Shown: one piece after another, positions 35,608 through 48,006 of the stretch
Layout of the letters: every line of letters begins with the position of its first letter
Numbering within the stretch: the first letter of the stretch is position 1
DNA from: Artemisia argyi
Taxonomy: Eukaryota; Streptophyta; Magnoliopsida; Asterales; Asteraceae
Length of the DNA: 64,000 nucleotides
Direction: 5' to 3'
Assembly (NCBI GenBank): GCA_030686995.1
Contig: CM060681.1
Coordinates: forward strand, 166,983,833-167,047,832
The notes under the pieces: model-generated
What the model was told of the DNA's origin: nothing
What the model saw: the letters and a program-made list of their open reading frames with translations, nothing else
The model's database searches: none
Made by a program: the position numbers and the translations under genes

Positions 35608-36204
35608 TTAGTTTCCTTTGGGGACCCAAGCCATCACTGACTTGGATCTGCCTCGTGCATCAATGTAATTATATTTCTTTAAGTTAATTGATGCGTTGTT
35701 GAATTTGGTGGGTATCCATCTCCAACGTGATGAGGCCTTAACAGCATTGCCCCCATTTGCCTTGTAAGTGTTCACAGACCTAACAGTACTAACTACTAGC
35801 CAAGCAGTACAAACTGCTGGCTTAGTAGCTGTGACTTTTGGTACCCAAATTTTATTGTGAACCATATTTTTCTGATAATAGGACCTGTTTCCTGTTTGCT
35901 GTGTTGTTTTTGTAAAACTTTTTATTGGTTTGGTACAAGAAACAGTTGGTTTTAGGTAAGCAGTTTGAATTGGTCTAGCAGTGGAAAGGGGTTTGATGCC
36001 AGACTTTAACAAAACTGCTCTGGTAGTCATATTGCTGTTAACATTTGGGTGAGTATTTCTTGAAAAACTGTTTGTTTTCACCCTTGCATTTGTATACCCA
36101 GATACCCTTGTGTTCCCATTTACCACCCTACTCCTCTGATGGTAATTACATTTAGCTTGCAGATGATCAAAACTACCACAAGTATAGCAAGCTTTGTTGT
36201 TCAT
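35608..36204 (-). pseudogene. Element C gag C-terminal, second zinc-knuckle region
   Basis: The segment begins MNNKACYTCGSFDHLQAKC, a C-x2-C-x4-H-x4-C knuckle, followed by a basic Arg/Asn/Thr-rich stretch and ending RSKSVMAWVPKGN. It lies just before the protease site and joins it in the intact parent. Boundaries are marked by stops. Confidence 0.7.
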
Positions 36205-36243
36205 TTCAAACTCACTGCCTAGTCATTGAGATTTAAGGTTGTT

Positions 36244-37221
36244 CTAATTCCTCTGGTTGCCACTAGGAACTTGAGACTTAATTGGTGACCTATACAACTC
36301 AGCATATCTAACTGTTGACCTAGCTTGTTTTACATCTTTTCTAGGTGTAACAGTTTCAATTTCAATCACCTTAGGAACAACATTTTCCTTCTTTACTTCT
36401 AACATAGCTTCCTCATTAAGTGAGGAATCACTTGCACTTTCAAAAGATTCATTTTCAATTTTAGTTTCTTCTACCTTAGGACCATATTCAAGTTTAGGCT
36501 CTTGAAACTCTTCTAATCCTGTGTGTGCAAGATCAATACCTGGAGATGAAGGTACACCTCTGTATGGTGGAGGAACTAACCTATAGCCTACACTCGACTT
36601 AGCTTTATTAACAACTTGATATTCCAAAATCTTATTGATATAATTAGAAGCATAAGCTAGTGTATCTACAGTTATCTTTACATTATCATTAGCTTTCTTT
36701 ATCTTTTCTAACTCTTCTCTAAGCAATTTAATCTCTGCATCTTTATGTGACATATCTCTTTTTAACACACCTATGTCATCATTAAAACTAGACTCATTTT
36801 TCTTATAATGCAAAATCTGTTCTTCTAGCAGAGCTAAGCCTCTTTTATTATTTTCTAGGTTATAACTAGTTTGATTTAGTTCTAACCTCTGATCATCATA
36901 TCTCTTTTGAAGTTTTTCATATTCTTTCAAAGCAGAACAAGATTTTGCACAACTTATTATAGATTGTACCTCAAAGTCAGAAAAGGCCATCAAAGCTATC
37001 TCTGTAGCCACCATTGCTGTTTCTGTTGGTGCTTCCTCTTTATCAGCCATGAAGCTCCAATCATAGCTAACACCATCAATTTCCAGCATAGCCTCTGGCT
37101 CTTCCATAATTACCTCCTTCTTCTTGTCCTGCCTATACCATGTACTTCTATTATCCTGCTATCTTGGCTTTCTACACTCTCTAGAAAAGTGTCCCATCTT
37201 ATGACAATTGAAACACTCAAC
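36244..37221 (-). pseudogene. Element C gag, first zinc knuckle and coiled coil
   Basis: Right after the E insertion the frame reads [16 protein letters not shown], a canonical CCHC knuckle (37221-37180). A frame change leads into 37107-36244, which contains YDWSFMADKE, a long coiled coil (LKEYEKLQKRYDDQR to KREL...KKAND) and a Lys/Glu-rich tail. Gag packages element RNA; the extended coiled coil after the knuckle is seen in this Asteraceae copia type and resembles the ORF1 of element A. Confidence 0.78.
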
Positions 37222-37226
37222 CTTAA
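37222..37226. repeat. Target duplication of element E (left copy)
   Basis: CTTAA here against CTTAG at 52905-52909, one transition apart. Removing the insert restores the gag frame [14 protein letters not shown] of element C. Confidence 0.85.
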
Positions 37227-37323
37227 TGATGTGTGGGAACTGCACCAGGCTTTACCTCTCAAGGGATCTTGAGAAGCTTACCACCCCCACCAGGCAATGT
37301 ACCTGATCGTTGTAGTATAGTAT
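37227..37323 (-). repeat. Element E LTR 1, left fragment
   Basis: 97 bp beginning TGATGTGTGGGAACTGC and ending AGTAT, cut by element F. The remainder of this LTR resumes at 45084. Confidence 0.9.
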
Positions 37324-38736
37324 TGATACGTGGGAATCGCACCAGGCTTTACCTCTCAAGGGATCTTGAGAAGCTTACAACCCCCACCAAGCAGTGTACC
37401 TGATCGTTGTAGTATAGTATAGTGACAAGTACCGAGGGATTGATCGTTCAGCTAGGAATAGTGTCGCTAGGATTAGAAAACCTAAATACTAGTTCTAAAG
37501 ATGAGGGATGATTATTTTTGTATTTTTATATTTTTTAGAAAGCAAGTAAAAATCTCAGGTTTGAAGGATTTGGGCGGAATTAGTTGCTAGTCAACTAACC
37601 CAATACTAAAGATGCAATCAAAATAAAATACTAAAAATGAAAATAAACTAAATTAACTAAGGTTGTGAGCAATAAGTAGAGAAATTGTGTTTACTTAGAT
37701 TTCACTACTCCCTAGATATCTTTTACACGTTAATTATTTGTTATAGTTGCGTGGATGACGGATTGTATTCCTTAATACCATTCATGGGGTGGCGCACTTA
37801 ATTCCCCAATCCTATGAGTGCCTACTTCACTCCTATGTCGAGCCGATTAAGAAGCTCCTAACATGGGATCATTAGAATTTACTCATGCATTAAATACAAC
37901 CAATAAAACCTAGTGCACGTCAGTTCATGTTTTCTAAGACGTTCAAGCATGTTACCATTTGGAGATCTGCCAGTTTTCTTAAGTCTAACATCGAAATCAT
38001 TCATCCAATATAACCATAAACAAGTAATCAACACATAATTAACATCTAGGTTTCATTAGATCCAAGCAAACACAAGATAGATCTAGCCTAGCATGATGGA
38101 ATTAAGACAAGAACAAGAGATAGACAACCAACACATAGACATATTGATTAAATTAAAAGAACACTTATCTTAATTACACATGAAAGGGATCAAGGGCTGA
38201 GAACCCTTGAAAAACCTGTAAAATTCGTACTAAGTTCGGACTTAGGGTTTCTCCAAAACTTCTCTCTTTTTTTTTGTGTAAAAATTAGAAAACTATATAT
38301 AGGAAATAGGGTCTGACGGCGTCAAGAACAAATTTGTGACGCCGTCATCTCGCCGCCAAAATACTTCTCGGACTGCCTTGATCTACTTTTGACGCCGTCA
38401 TGTGTTATGTGTTTCCAGGCCGTCATGCATTTTACTCTTGACGCCCTACCTTGTGACGCCGTCATTTCTGTACTGGATCGTCATGGAAATTACTCTTGAC
38501 GCCGTCCAGATTTTCTTCTTGACGCCGTCACCTACTGTTCCCAGCAAAGAAAATTAAGACTTTGGCGTTTTCTTCACTTTTATGCTCCAAAAACGTCCGA
38601 ATTGCTTTCTTTTCCAGATTTCTCTCCCAAAGTACCTAAAATCACAAAAGGAACGATTTAGGGTAATATTTGATCAAATAAATTCGAATTCGGGCTTAAA
38701 TGACCCCTTAAAAGTGGTTCATTTTTCGCCTCATCA
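37324..38736 (-). repeat. 3' LTR of element F
   Basis: TG...CA ends on the minus strand (TGATGAGGCG...CACGTATCA). It contains the TATA sequence CTATATATAG (about 38296-38287), the TGACGCCGTCA array (38312-38530) and the tRNA-Asp-like TCGTTGTAGTATAGT on the plus strand near 37404. Confidence 0.93.
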
Positions 38737-41257
38737 TATACCCTTACACTTGAGATTTGCTTGTCCTCAAGCAAATGCGCTTTTATTCTAATCAAAATAC
38801 AAGTTAGGGGTCATTTAACACTAATACAAAAGTAATTACAACAAATAATCGTTCCACTAAAGACCAAAGACAAGCACGGAGGTCATACACTAGCACCTCA
38901 CAAATAGTGTTTAGATACTCACATCTCTCGGGTGTAATAAAGTATAGATTACAATATGGAAACGGAAGATATCTCTCACTACCTGTCATAGAAAAATAGA
39001 TTACCATAGGCTTGGGAAAGGAAAAAACCTCCACCACATGGCGTAAGCACCTAGGATAAACTATCAAAGAGGTCTTTTTAAAGGGTTGTAACGTTAGGTT
39101 TAGGGATATGAAATACACGGTTTTGTTGGATAAAGGAAGTTTTACTGGTGGCGAGTTAACAATCTTGGTTAATTACATGTACAATATGGCGTTGCTAAGC
39201 CAAGACTAGACTCGACTTAAGCTAATGAATGAAAAATAACAAAAACATAAAACAAACATAGAATGAAACGGGATGGTAGTCCGTATGTTTTTGTTTTTTT
39301 TTTTTTTTTTTTTTTTTCTTTTTTTTTTCTTTTCTATTTTTTTTCTTCTTTTTCTTGATTTTTCGATTTTTTTTTTTATTTTTTTTTATTTTTTTATTTT
39401 TGTGCATACACTCTTACCCTACCATCCAAAATAATACATCATAGGGAATGAACATTTCCCTTACACTTGAATTTTTACATACTTTACAATAAACTAAACT
39501 AATGACTCGAATTAAGAAAATCAAAACACTTGGAGTACTTTTAAGATTAACGTATATATGGGGGTAATAAATGATGTTCTTCCCCATTACTCCATAACAT
39601 AAGTACTTTACCCATGAGTCGCAATCATCCCAAAACAATATGTACAAGGATATGACTCGACTTAGCAACCATGTAATCAATTAGATAGTTAACTTAGGGT
39701 TTAACAAATAACAATAATGCACTAAAAATGAGCGTATACACGGAAGGCTAAGGCGATTTGGGTGTACATTTAAGTGGGGTGTAACAAATTCTTCCTTTAA
39801 GTAAAATGCTTAAAGTTAGAAACGAAAAGATAGGCTCGGAGGGGTGTACTAGGGGTTTCGCGTACTAAAAATGAGTACAACGCTAAGGGTGTGGGAAAAA
39901 TTAGTTGACTTAACTAGTCAAGTAATATGACTTAAATGGTCAAGTAATTATAATACGGGTTTAACACAAGGGTGATCCTAATGCCTCTTATCATGTAGTA
40001 AATCCTACTACACGAATGTAGTCTCACTAGCGGTCTCGGGATGCATCACTAACGCAAGTTCTCGAATCTAAATGCTACCGGTACACTCATAAGCACTAAT
40101 AGTAAATGCTTTTCCTATCAAATCTAAAGGTGAACCTCACATATTTGGGTGGAAAATTTTTCTGAATATACGGTTTTGTGCTAGTCATACAATCTCCTAT
40201 CCATGAGACGCTTGCTATGGCTAAAGTTTCACTCCTAAATGTTGTAAAAAAATTTAAATTTGGCGCTAAAATTGCACTAACAAGTGTTTCTCATAGTTTT
40301 ATTACACATCTACCATCAAACAAAACAAACTCAAGCGAAAGTGCATATGTAAGGTATCATCATTTTACCCTCCCCTTACACTTAGGATGAACATTATCCC
40401 CAATGTTCAAGTAAAGAATATAAAAGTGAAAAAGTAAAAAGAATGAAATCAAATACTCCCCTGCTTCGCTCGGTATGGATAATAAGGTGGACAGGTTAAA
40501 TCTTCCTCCTAGAAAATGAACAATCAAAGCTTCTCTTCCAGAATATAAATCATCCTCTTGTTATACATAACCTGTAAATCCTGAGAAAATAGACAAGACA
40601 ACCTCGCATAAAATCGGCGGCAACCTATATAAGTTACTAAATCCTAGAAAACAAAATAAGATATAATGCTTGTGGAATGAAGTTTGCAGATTTCCTGGAG
40701 ATTATAAAACTTAATAATTCACAAAACCATAAGACTCCGTTAGAAAAACAAAACCGGTAAAATTTCCAGATTTTTACACGTGACGCTGTCAAGAATTAAT
40801 TCTTGATGCCGTCAGAAGTGACCTGCAGAAATTCTTATGTTAAGTTTCCGGAAAATTTCTGGAAAAAAACTTGGTCCTACTTCCTGGAAAAATCCTGCAA
40901 AACTTCATTATGACTCAATACAAGCATTTGACTCTAACAAATACGAATATACATGTTCATTTAATATTGTGGAGAATCATGATCGGTTTGTTTCTTAAAA
41001 ACATATTTGGGGTTTCCCCTTACACTTATCTTTTGCAAAAATACTTTTAGGTGGAGTTAAGACTAGGCTAAAACAACAAAGTAAAGTATTTCTACTATTT
41101 AATTGAGAAACATGATCTACCAACAATAAAAATAAAGTATGCATACGGAAACAAATAACAAACAAACAAAATAAAATCACACAAAACATAGGTTGCCTCC
41201 CAAGAAGCGCTTTTCTTTATTTACGAGTCTTGTAGCTAGACTCAAGGTCATGGGTTA
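38737..41257 (-). other. 3' untranslated region of element F
   Basis: Non-coding DNA shared with element E at 46399-48001 and 49676-50394. It includes a T-rich low-complexity tract (39293-39401) and an imperfect inverted TGACGCTGTCA/TGATGCCGTCA pair near 40782-40820. No pol remnant was found. Confidence 0.75.
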
Positions 41258-43495
41258 CTACGTGACCTCATCGTTGGTTCCACTCTCTAGGTCGTCTTCT
41301 AAACCAGTTTTGTATTCCGGACCTAGTTGCAAGTATTCTTTGTAGAAACCAAGCATCCTATTCTTCACATACTCTACTCCTCTACGTCTATCCTCCTCAT
41401 TTCTATAATAAGCCGCTTGCTTGTGTTCTTTTTCTATATTAGAGAGGAGGCGGTATTGCTCAATTTTGTAGGGCATTTGATAGGCAACCTTATCATTTTC
41501 TTCCTTGAATCTAACTATCCCTAGAGTCGGATCATAACTCATCCTAGTGGCCTCAACAAATGGTTTTCCAAATATTATTTGGCTTAGGCAAGCATCAATC
41601 ACTGGACGAGTGTCTTCTACTATCATAAAATCGATCTCATAAGTGAGATTGCCTATAATCACATGTAATCCCTTCAGTCTTCCTGCAAAATTACTTATCA
41701 GATTCTTATTGGGCATCATCCTAAAATCAAGTTGCTTCTTCATCACCCAATTGTAATAAGTCCTAGTCATGATGTTTACGGGGGATCTAGGGTCGATGTA
41801 AGCTTTCCATATATGCATATGCCCTATGTTGCATGGTATATTAATGTTAGAGGAGTCTCCCATTTTGATAAGGGGTGTGCCAAGGATATATGGTCTCTCG
41901 GGACTATCGAATAAATCCTTATGGTATTCCCGTTCTTCCTTGGTGGGCATCTTATCAAAGTATTCTTCGATAGTTTCTACTTCCTCTAATTCCTCTCCCT
42001 TATTAACCTCAACTTTCCTACTTTCATCCCTAGTCTCGGTTTCCTTTCCAACTTCATCCTTGTCACTTTTTTCTATCTCCTTATCTATTGGCTTAATGGT
42101 GACAACATTGAAAAAGTGGACGTGTTTGGATGATGAGGGGTCCTTAATTTGGATTCCGTTATTGGTGTCCCTAGTGTCCTTCCTAGGTGTGGTTAACGCT
42201 TGGTTGTTGAGGGCTTTTAACAAGTTGTCGATCTTGTTGGTCATCTCCGTTTGTTGTTGGTTGAATTCGGTTTCAAACCTAGCTATGCGAGCTTCTTGAG
42301 ATGCCATAAACTTAGACATCAATCCTTCAAGATTGTTGGTACTACCATAATTGTTAAAAGGATTGTTGTTGAAAGTACGGTTGGAGGGTGGACCGTTTGG
42401 TTGATAACGATTAGGCGGATTGGAAGAATTGGGTTGATTTTGTTTCCACCTAAGGTTTGGGTGATTTTTCCAAGAGGGGTTGTATGAATCACCGTAAGGG
42501 TTTGGCTCGGGCTTGAATGTGTACCACTTATCTCCCGCTTCGTCGGTACGCGTGAATGCGTAGTCCGCAAAAGTTGTTCCGGGGAGTGCCACACAATCAC
42601 GAGTGTCGTGGGGACCACTACATAATTTGCATGAAGAAGTGATTTTGTTCACTTGGCTTGAAGGCTTAGGAGCTTCGTAAGATTTCATGAGAAACTTGAC
42701 TTGGTCCTCAAGTTCCATGATCCTACGGTCGGGAGTGCTAGAATTGTTCGAAGGCAAAGATATTGCCTTGACCGTTTTGTTCAAATCACGGGGATCATTC
42801 CAACTTTCGTTGTCATAGAGAGCAAGATCTTCTATGAGTTCCCATGATTGTTCCGCACTTAGATCACGCAGCTTACCACCGGCCGATTGGTCAATGGCTC
42901 GCCTCGTGGAGAGATCGATATGGTCATAAAAGATTTGGACTTGGAGCCAAAGATCTATGCCATGATGAGGGACTTTTTGGAGTAAGTCCTTGAAACGAGT
43001 CCATGCTTCATAAAGAGATTCATTTTGACATTGTTGAAACATCAAGATGTCATTTCTAAGCTTAGTAGTTCTCCCCGGTGGGAATAATTGAGCAAGGAAA
43101 CGAGTGGTGAGATCATCCCATGTGGTGATGGATCCCGCGGGTAAACGCTCAAGCCATTGACTAGCTTGATCCTGTAGAGAGAATTGGAATAGGCGTAATC
43201 GGGTTGTCTCTCTAGTTGCAACATCTAGGTCTATGGAATCTACGATTTTAAGAAAGTTCTTAAGATGTTGGTTTGGATCTTCGGAACGAAGTCCATGGAA
43301 TGCACATCCGCTTTGCACCAACCAGATGGTGTCGGATCGCAAGGGGGTCACATTGGCTCCGGTAAGCTCAATGGTGTATCGATAGCCTTGGTGGCTAGGT
43401 CGGGAATACTCTCCTAAGGTTCGGGGCCTAAGAGGTTCTAGTGGTGGGTTTTGTTGTGGTGGGATGACGGGTTCAAAGATGTTCCCATCGTCCAT
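41258..43495 (-). CDS. Athila-type Gag with degenerate aspartic protease region, 745 aa, element F
   Basis: The ATG at 43495 gives an uninterrupted frame to 41258. Residues about 75-230 form a Retrotrans_gag-like helical capsid domain (FLKIVDSIDLDVATRETTRL, FSLQDQASQWLERLPAGSI, TTRFLAQLFPPGRTTKLRND, HHGIDLWLQVQIFYD). A short Cys/His motif CKLCSGPHDTRDC lies near residue 290, followed by an Asn/Pro-rich linker and a coiled coil (about 400-430). The C-terminal part is retropepsin-like, but the usual DTGAS-type site reads IDPRSPVNIM, so protease activity is doubtful, while HVIIGN and MSYDPTLGIVRF are retained. Gag assembles particles. Without pol the element needs enzymes in trans. Its promoter is the LTR TATA/TGACG array. 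Confidence 0.85.
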   Translation of the reverse strand: MDDGNIFEPVIPPQQNPPLEPLRPRTLGEYSRPSHQGYRYTIELTGANVTPLRSDTIWLVQSGCAFHGLRSEDPNQHLKNFLKIVDSIDLDVATRETTRLRLFQFSLQDQASQWLERLPAGSITTWDDLTTRFLAQLFPPGRTTKLRNDILMFQQCQNESLYEAWTRFKDLLQKVPHHGIDLWLQVQIFYDHIDLSTRRAIDQSAGGKLRDLSAEQSWELIEDLALYDNESWNDPRDLNKTVKAISLPSNNSSTPDRRIMELEDQVKFLMKSYEAPKPSSQVNKITSSCKLCSGPHDTRDCVALPGTTFADYAFTRTDEAGDKWYTFKPEPNPYGDSYNPSWKNHPNLRWKQNQPNSSNPPNRYQPNGPPSNRTFNNNPFNNYGSTNNLEGLMSKFMASQEARIARFETEFNQQQTEMTNKIDNLLKALNNQALTTPRKDTRDTNNGIQIKDPSSSKHVHFFNVVTIKPIDKEIEKSDKDEVGKETETRDESRKVEVNKGEELEEVETIEEYFDKMPTKEEREYHKDLFDSPERPYILGTPLIKMGDSSNINIPCNIGHMHIWKAYIDPRSPVNIMTRTYYNWVMKKQLDFRMMPNKNLISNFAGRLKGLHVIIGNLTYEIDFMIVEDTRPVIDACLSQIIFGKPFVEATRMSYDPTLGIVRFKEENDKVAYQMPYKIEQYRLLSNIEKEHKQAAYYRNEEDRRRGVEYVKNRMLGFYKEYLQLGPEYKTGLEDDLESGTNDEVT

Positions 43496-43641
43496 GATGT
43501 CGGGTGGTTAAGAGTTATGAACAAAAACACAAAGAAATAAGATAGACTAAAGAGAACCTAAAAATAAAGATAAAATCTTACTAGAAAAGAATCTAGAAAA
43601 TAGACCTAATAAAAAGAGATTCTAACCTAGACAATAACTAT

Positions 43642-43660
43642 TCCCCAGGCTGCGGCGCCA
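43642..43660 (-). other. Primer binding site of element F (tRNA-Asp type)
   Basis: Minus strand TGGCGCCGCAGCCTGGGGA, the complement of the tRNA-Asp 3' end TCCCCGGCAACGGCGCCA with one extra base and substitutions; it lies 6 bases from the LTR. Confidence 0.75.
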
Positions 43661-43666
43661 AAAACT

Positions 43667-45078
43667 TGATACGTGGGAATCGCACCAGGCTTTACCTCTC
43701 AAGGGATCTTGAGAAGCTTACAACCCCCACCAGGCAGTGTACATGATCGTTGTAGTATAGTATAGTGACAAGTACCGGGGAATTGATCGTTCAACTAGGA
43801 ATAGTGTCGCTAAGATTAGAAAACCTAAATACTAGTTCTAAAGATGAGGGATGATTATTTTTGTATTTTTATATTTTTTAGAAAGCAAGTAAAAATCTCG
43901 GGTTTGAAGGATTTGGGCGAAATTAGTTGCTAGTCAACTAACCCAATACTAAAGATGCAATCAAAATAAAATACTAAAAATGAAAATAAACTAAATTAAC
44001 TAAGGTTGTGAGCAATAAGTGGAGAAATTGTGTTTACTTAGATTTCACTACTCCCTAGATATCTTTTACACGTTAATTACTTGTTATAGTTGCGTGGATG
44101 ACGGATTGTATTCCTTAATACCATTCATGGGGTGGCACACTTAATTCCCCAATCCTATGAGTGCCTACTTCACTCCTATGTCGAGCCGATTAAGAAGCTC
44201 CTAACATGGGATTATTAGAATTTACTCATGCATTAAATACAACCAATAAAACCTAGTGCACGTCAGTTCATGTTTCCTAAGACGTTCAAGCATGTTACCA
44301 TTTGGAGATCTGCCAGTTTTCTTAAGCCTAACATCGAAATCATTCATCCAATACAACCATAAACAAGTAATCAACACATAATTAACATATAGGTTTCATT
44401 AGATCCAAGCAAACACAAGATAGATCTAGCCTAGCATGATGGAATTAAGACAAGAACAAGAGATAGAAAACCAACACATAGACATATTGATTGAATTAAA
44501 AGAACACTTATCTTAATTACACATGAAAGGGATCAAGGGCTGAGAACCCTTGAAAAACCTGTAAAATTCGTACTAAGTTCGGACTTAGGGTTTCTCCAAA
44601 ACTTCTCTCTTTTTTTTGTGTAAAAATTAGAAAACTATATATAGGAAATAGGGTCTGACGGCGTCAAGAACAAATTTGTGACGCCGTCCTCTCGCCGCCA
44701 AAATACTTCTCGGACTGCCTTGATCTACTTTTGACGCCGTCATGTGTTATGTGTTTCCAGGCCGTCATGCATTTTACTCTTGACGCCCTACCTTGTGACG
44801 TCGTCATTTCTGTACTGGATTGTCATGGAAATTACTCTTGACGCCGTCAAGATTTTCTTCTTGACGCCGTCACCTACCGTTCCCAGCAAGGAAAATTAAG
44901 ACTTTGGCGTTTTCTTCACTTTTATGCTCCAAAAACGTCCGAATTGCTTCCTTTTCCAGATTTCTCTCCCAAAGTACCTAAAATCACAAAAGGAACGATT
45001 TAGGGTAATATTTGATCAAATAAATTCGAATTCGGGCTTAAATGACCCCTTAAAAGTGGTTCATTTTTCGCCTCATCA
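43667..45078 (-). repeat. 5' LTR of element F
   Basis: It matches 37324-38736 closely over the full length, including the TGACGNCGTCA array (about 44655-44873), the TATA sequence and the tRNA-Asp-like block 43747-43761. Confidence 0.93.
43747..43761 (-). promoter_or_regulatory. U5 complement of tRNA-Asp 5' end in element F
   Basis: The plus strand reads TCGTTGTAGTATAGT, identical to nucleotides 2-16 of plant tRNA-Asp(GUC); element RNA (minus strand) is therefore complementary to it, 80 bases upstream of the LTR end. Confidence 0.6.
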
Positions 45079-45083
45079 AGTAT

Positions 45084-46398
45084 AGTGACAAGTACCGGGG
45101 GATTGATCGTTCAACTCAGGAATAGTGTCGCTAGGATTAGAAGACCTAAAAACTAGGTCTAGAGGTGAGGGATGATTCTTTTTGTATTTTTATATTTTAT
45201 AAAAGCAAGTAAAAATCTAGGGTTTTTGGAAGAGTAGGCGGAATTAGTTGCTAGTCAACTAACCCAATAACTATGATGCAATCAAAATAAAATAACAGAA
45301 ATGTAAATTAAACTAATTAAACTAATATGGTGTGAACAATAGATGGGAGAATTGTGTTTACTTAGATTTCACTACTCCCTAAATATCTTTTACAGGTTAA
45401 TTGTTTGTTACAGTTGCGTGGATGACGGGTTATATTCCTTAATACCAATCGTGGGGTGGCGTACGTACTTCCCCAACTCTATAAGCTCCTACTTCACTCC
45501 TATGTCGAGCCTGCAAGAAGCTCCTAACATGGGATCACTAGAATTCGCTCATGCATTAAATACAACCATAAAAACCTTAGTACGCATTGATTCATGTTTC
45601 TTAAGACGTTCAAGCATGTTACACAATGGAAGTCTGTCATTTTCTTAAGCCTAACATCGAAATCATTCATCCATTACAACTATAAACAAGCAATCAACCT
45701 ATAATCAACATCTAGGTTTCATTACATCTAAGCAAACACACAAGAGATCTAGCCTAGCATGTTAAAATTAAGACAAGCGTACGATATATTTAAACAACAC
45801 ATAGACATATTGAATGAATTGAAAGGATACTTATCTCAATTGAACATGAAGGGTTTCAAGGGGTGAAAACCCTTGAAAATACTGTAAAAGTCGTGTTAGG
45901 GTTTATGCAATTCGACCCTAAAATTCTCCTCTCTTTAGAATGAAAATTACAAAGACTATATATAGATTTCCTAAGGTGACGGTGTCAAGAAGAAAGTTCT
46001 GACGCCGTCAACCCGCCGCCAAAAATATAATCGCATTGCCTAGATCCAGATCTGACGCCGTCATGTGTATTGCTGCTCTGGGCCGTCACCACTTTTACTC
46101 TTGATGGCCTTGATTTGACTCCGTCACGTTTTCACTGGGCCATCACCAAAATTGCTCTTGACGCCGTCATCAGATTGCTCTTGACGCCGTCAGGTACTGT
46201 TCCCAGCAAGGAAAATTAAGACTTTGTCGTTTTCTTCACTTTTATGCTCCAAAAACGTCCAAAATGCTTCCTTTTCCAGAATTCACTCCCAACGTACCTA
46301 AAATCACAAAAGGAGCGATTTAGGGCAATATTTGATCAAATAAATTCAAATTCCGGCTTAAATGACCCCCTAAAAACGGATCATTTTTCGCCTCATCA
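45084..46398 (-). repeat. Element E LTR 1, right fragment
   Basis: It continues the LTR interrupted at 37323. It differs consistently from the F LTRs (AGGTCTAGAGGTGAGG against AGTTCTAAAGATGAGG) and agrees with 51491-52904, so E and F are distinct subfamilies. Confidence 0.92.
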
Positions 46399-48006
46399 TA
46401 TACCCTTACACTTGAGATTTGCTTGTCCTCAAGCAAATGCGCTTTTATTCTAATCAAAATACAAGTTAGGGGTCATTTAACACTAATACAAAAGTAATTA
46501 CAACAAATAATCGTTCCACTAAAGACCAAAGACAAGCACGGAGGTCATACACTAGCACCTCACAAATAGTGTTTAGATACTCACATCTCTCGGGTGTAAT
46601 AAAGTATATATAGCACAATATGGAAATGGAAAACATCTCTCACTACCTGTCATAGCAACATAGATTACCATAGGCTTGGGAAAGGATCAAACCTCCACCA
46701 CATGGCGTAAGCACCTAGGATATACTATCAAAGAGGTCTTTTAAAGGGTTATAACGTTAGGTGTAGGGATATGGAATACACGGTTTTGTTGGATATAGGC
46801 AATCTTTACTGGTGGCGAGTTAATCATCTTGGTTAATTACATGTACAATATGGCGTTGCTAAGCCAAGACTAGACTCGACTTAAGCTAAAAATAACAAAA
46901 ACATAAAATAAACATAGAATGAAACGGGATGGTAGTCCGTATGTTTTTTCTCTTTTCTTTTTCTATTTTTTTTCTTTTTCTATATTTTTTTTCTTTTTCT
47001 TGATTTTTCATTTTTTTTTTATTTTTTTTTTATTTTTTTTTACATACACTCTTACCCTACCATCCAAAATAATACATCATAGGGAATGAACATTCCCCTT
47101 ACACTTGAATTTTTACATACTTTACAATAAACTACTCTAATGACTCGAATCAAGATAATCAAAACACTTGGAGTACTTTTAAGATTAACGTAAATATGGG
47201 GGTAATAAAATGATGTTCTTCCCCATTACTCCATAAAATAAGTACTTTACCCATGAGTCCCAATCGTCCCAAAACAATATGTACAAGGATATGACTTGAC
47301 TTAGCAACCATGTAATCAATTAGATAATTAACTAAGGGTTTAAACAAATAACAATAATGCACTAAAGATGAGTGCATACACGGAAGGCTAAGGCGATTTG
47401 GTTGTACATTTAAGTGGGGTGTAACAAATTATTCCTTTAAGTAAGATGCTTAAAGTTAGAAATGAAAAGATAGGCTCAGAGGGGTGTACTAGGGGTTTCG
47501 TGTACTAAAAATGAGTACAACGCTAAGGGTGTGGGAAAAATTAATTGCTACCGGTACACTCATAAGCACTAATAGTAAATGCTTTTCCTATCAAATCTAA
47601 AGGCGAACCTCACATATTTGGGTGGAAAATTTTTTTGAATGGTACGGTTTTGTGCTAGTCATACAATCTCCTATCCATGAGACGCTTGCTAAGGCTAAAG
47701 TTTCACTCCTAAATGTTGTAAAAAATTTTAAATTTGGCGCTAAAATTACACTAACAAGTATTTCTCATAGTTTTATTACACACCTACCATCAAACAAACA
47801 AAATCAAGTGAAAGTGTATCCTATAAGGTATCATCATTTACCCTCCCCTTACACTTAGGATGAACATTGTCCCCAATGTTCAATTAAAGAATGTAAAAGT
47901 GAAATAGGTAAATGAATGAAATCAAATACTCCCCTGATTCGCTCGGTATGGATAGTGTGGTAACAAGGTTAGATCTTCCTCCAAGAAAATGAACAATCAA
48001 AGCTTC

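Larger units (their letters stand above)
37324..45078 (-). mobile_element. Element F: Athila-type gag-protease element, innermost and youngest layer
   Basis: LTRs 37324-38736 and 43667-45078 (1,413 and 1,412 bp, very similar) are flanked by AGTAT duplications (37319-37323, 45079-45083). The minus-strand primer site at 43660-43642 fits tRNA-Asp with a small insertion. It contains one uninterrupted gag-protease ORF and no reverse transcriptase or integrase. Insertion in the LTR of E shows it is younger than E. Confidence 0.93.

Noticed and set aside
37400..37440. tRNA-Asp-like sequence in the Athila LTR as a real tRNA gene
   Set aside because: Only the 5' portion (A box region) matches; anticodon arm and B box are absent downstream.
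39222..39407. Lys-rich frame on the minus strand
   Set aside because: It is the translation of a T-rich low-complexity tract.
45343..45648. Plus-strand frame MGELCLLRFHYSLNIFYRL, also at 51848-52210
   Set aside because: It runs antisense through the LTRs of element E and is present only because the LTRs are repeated.
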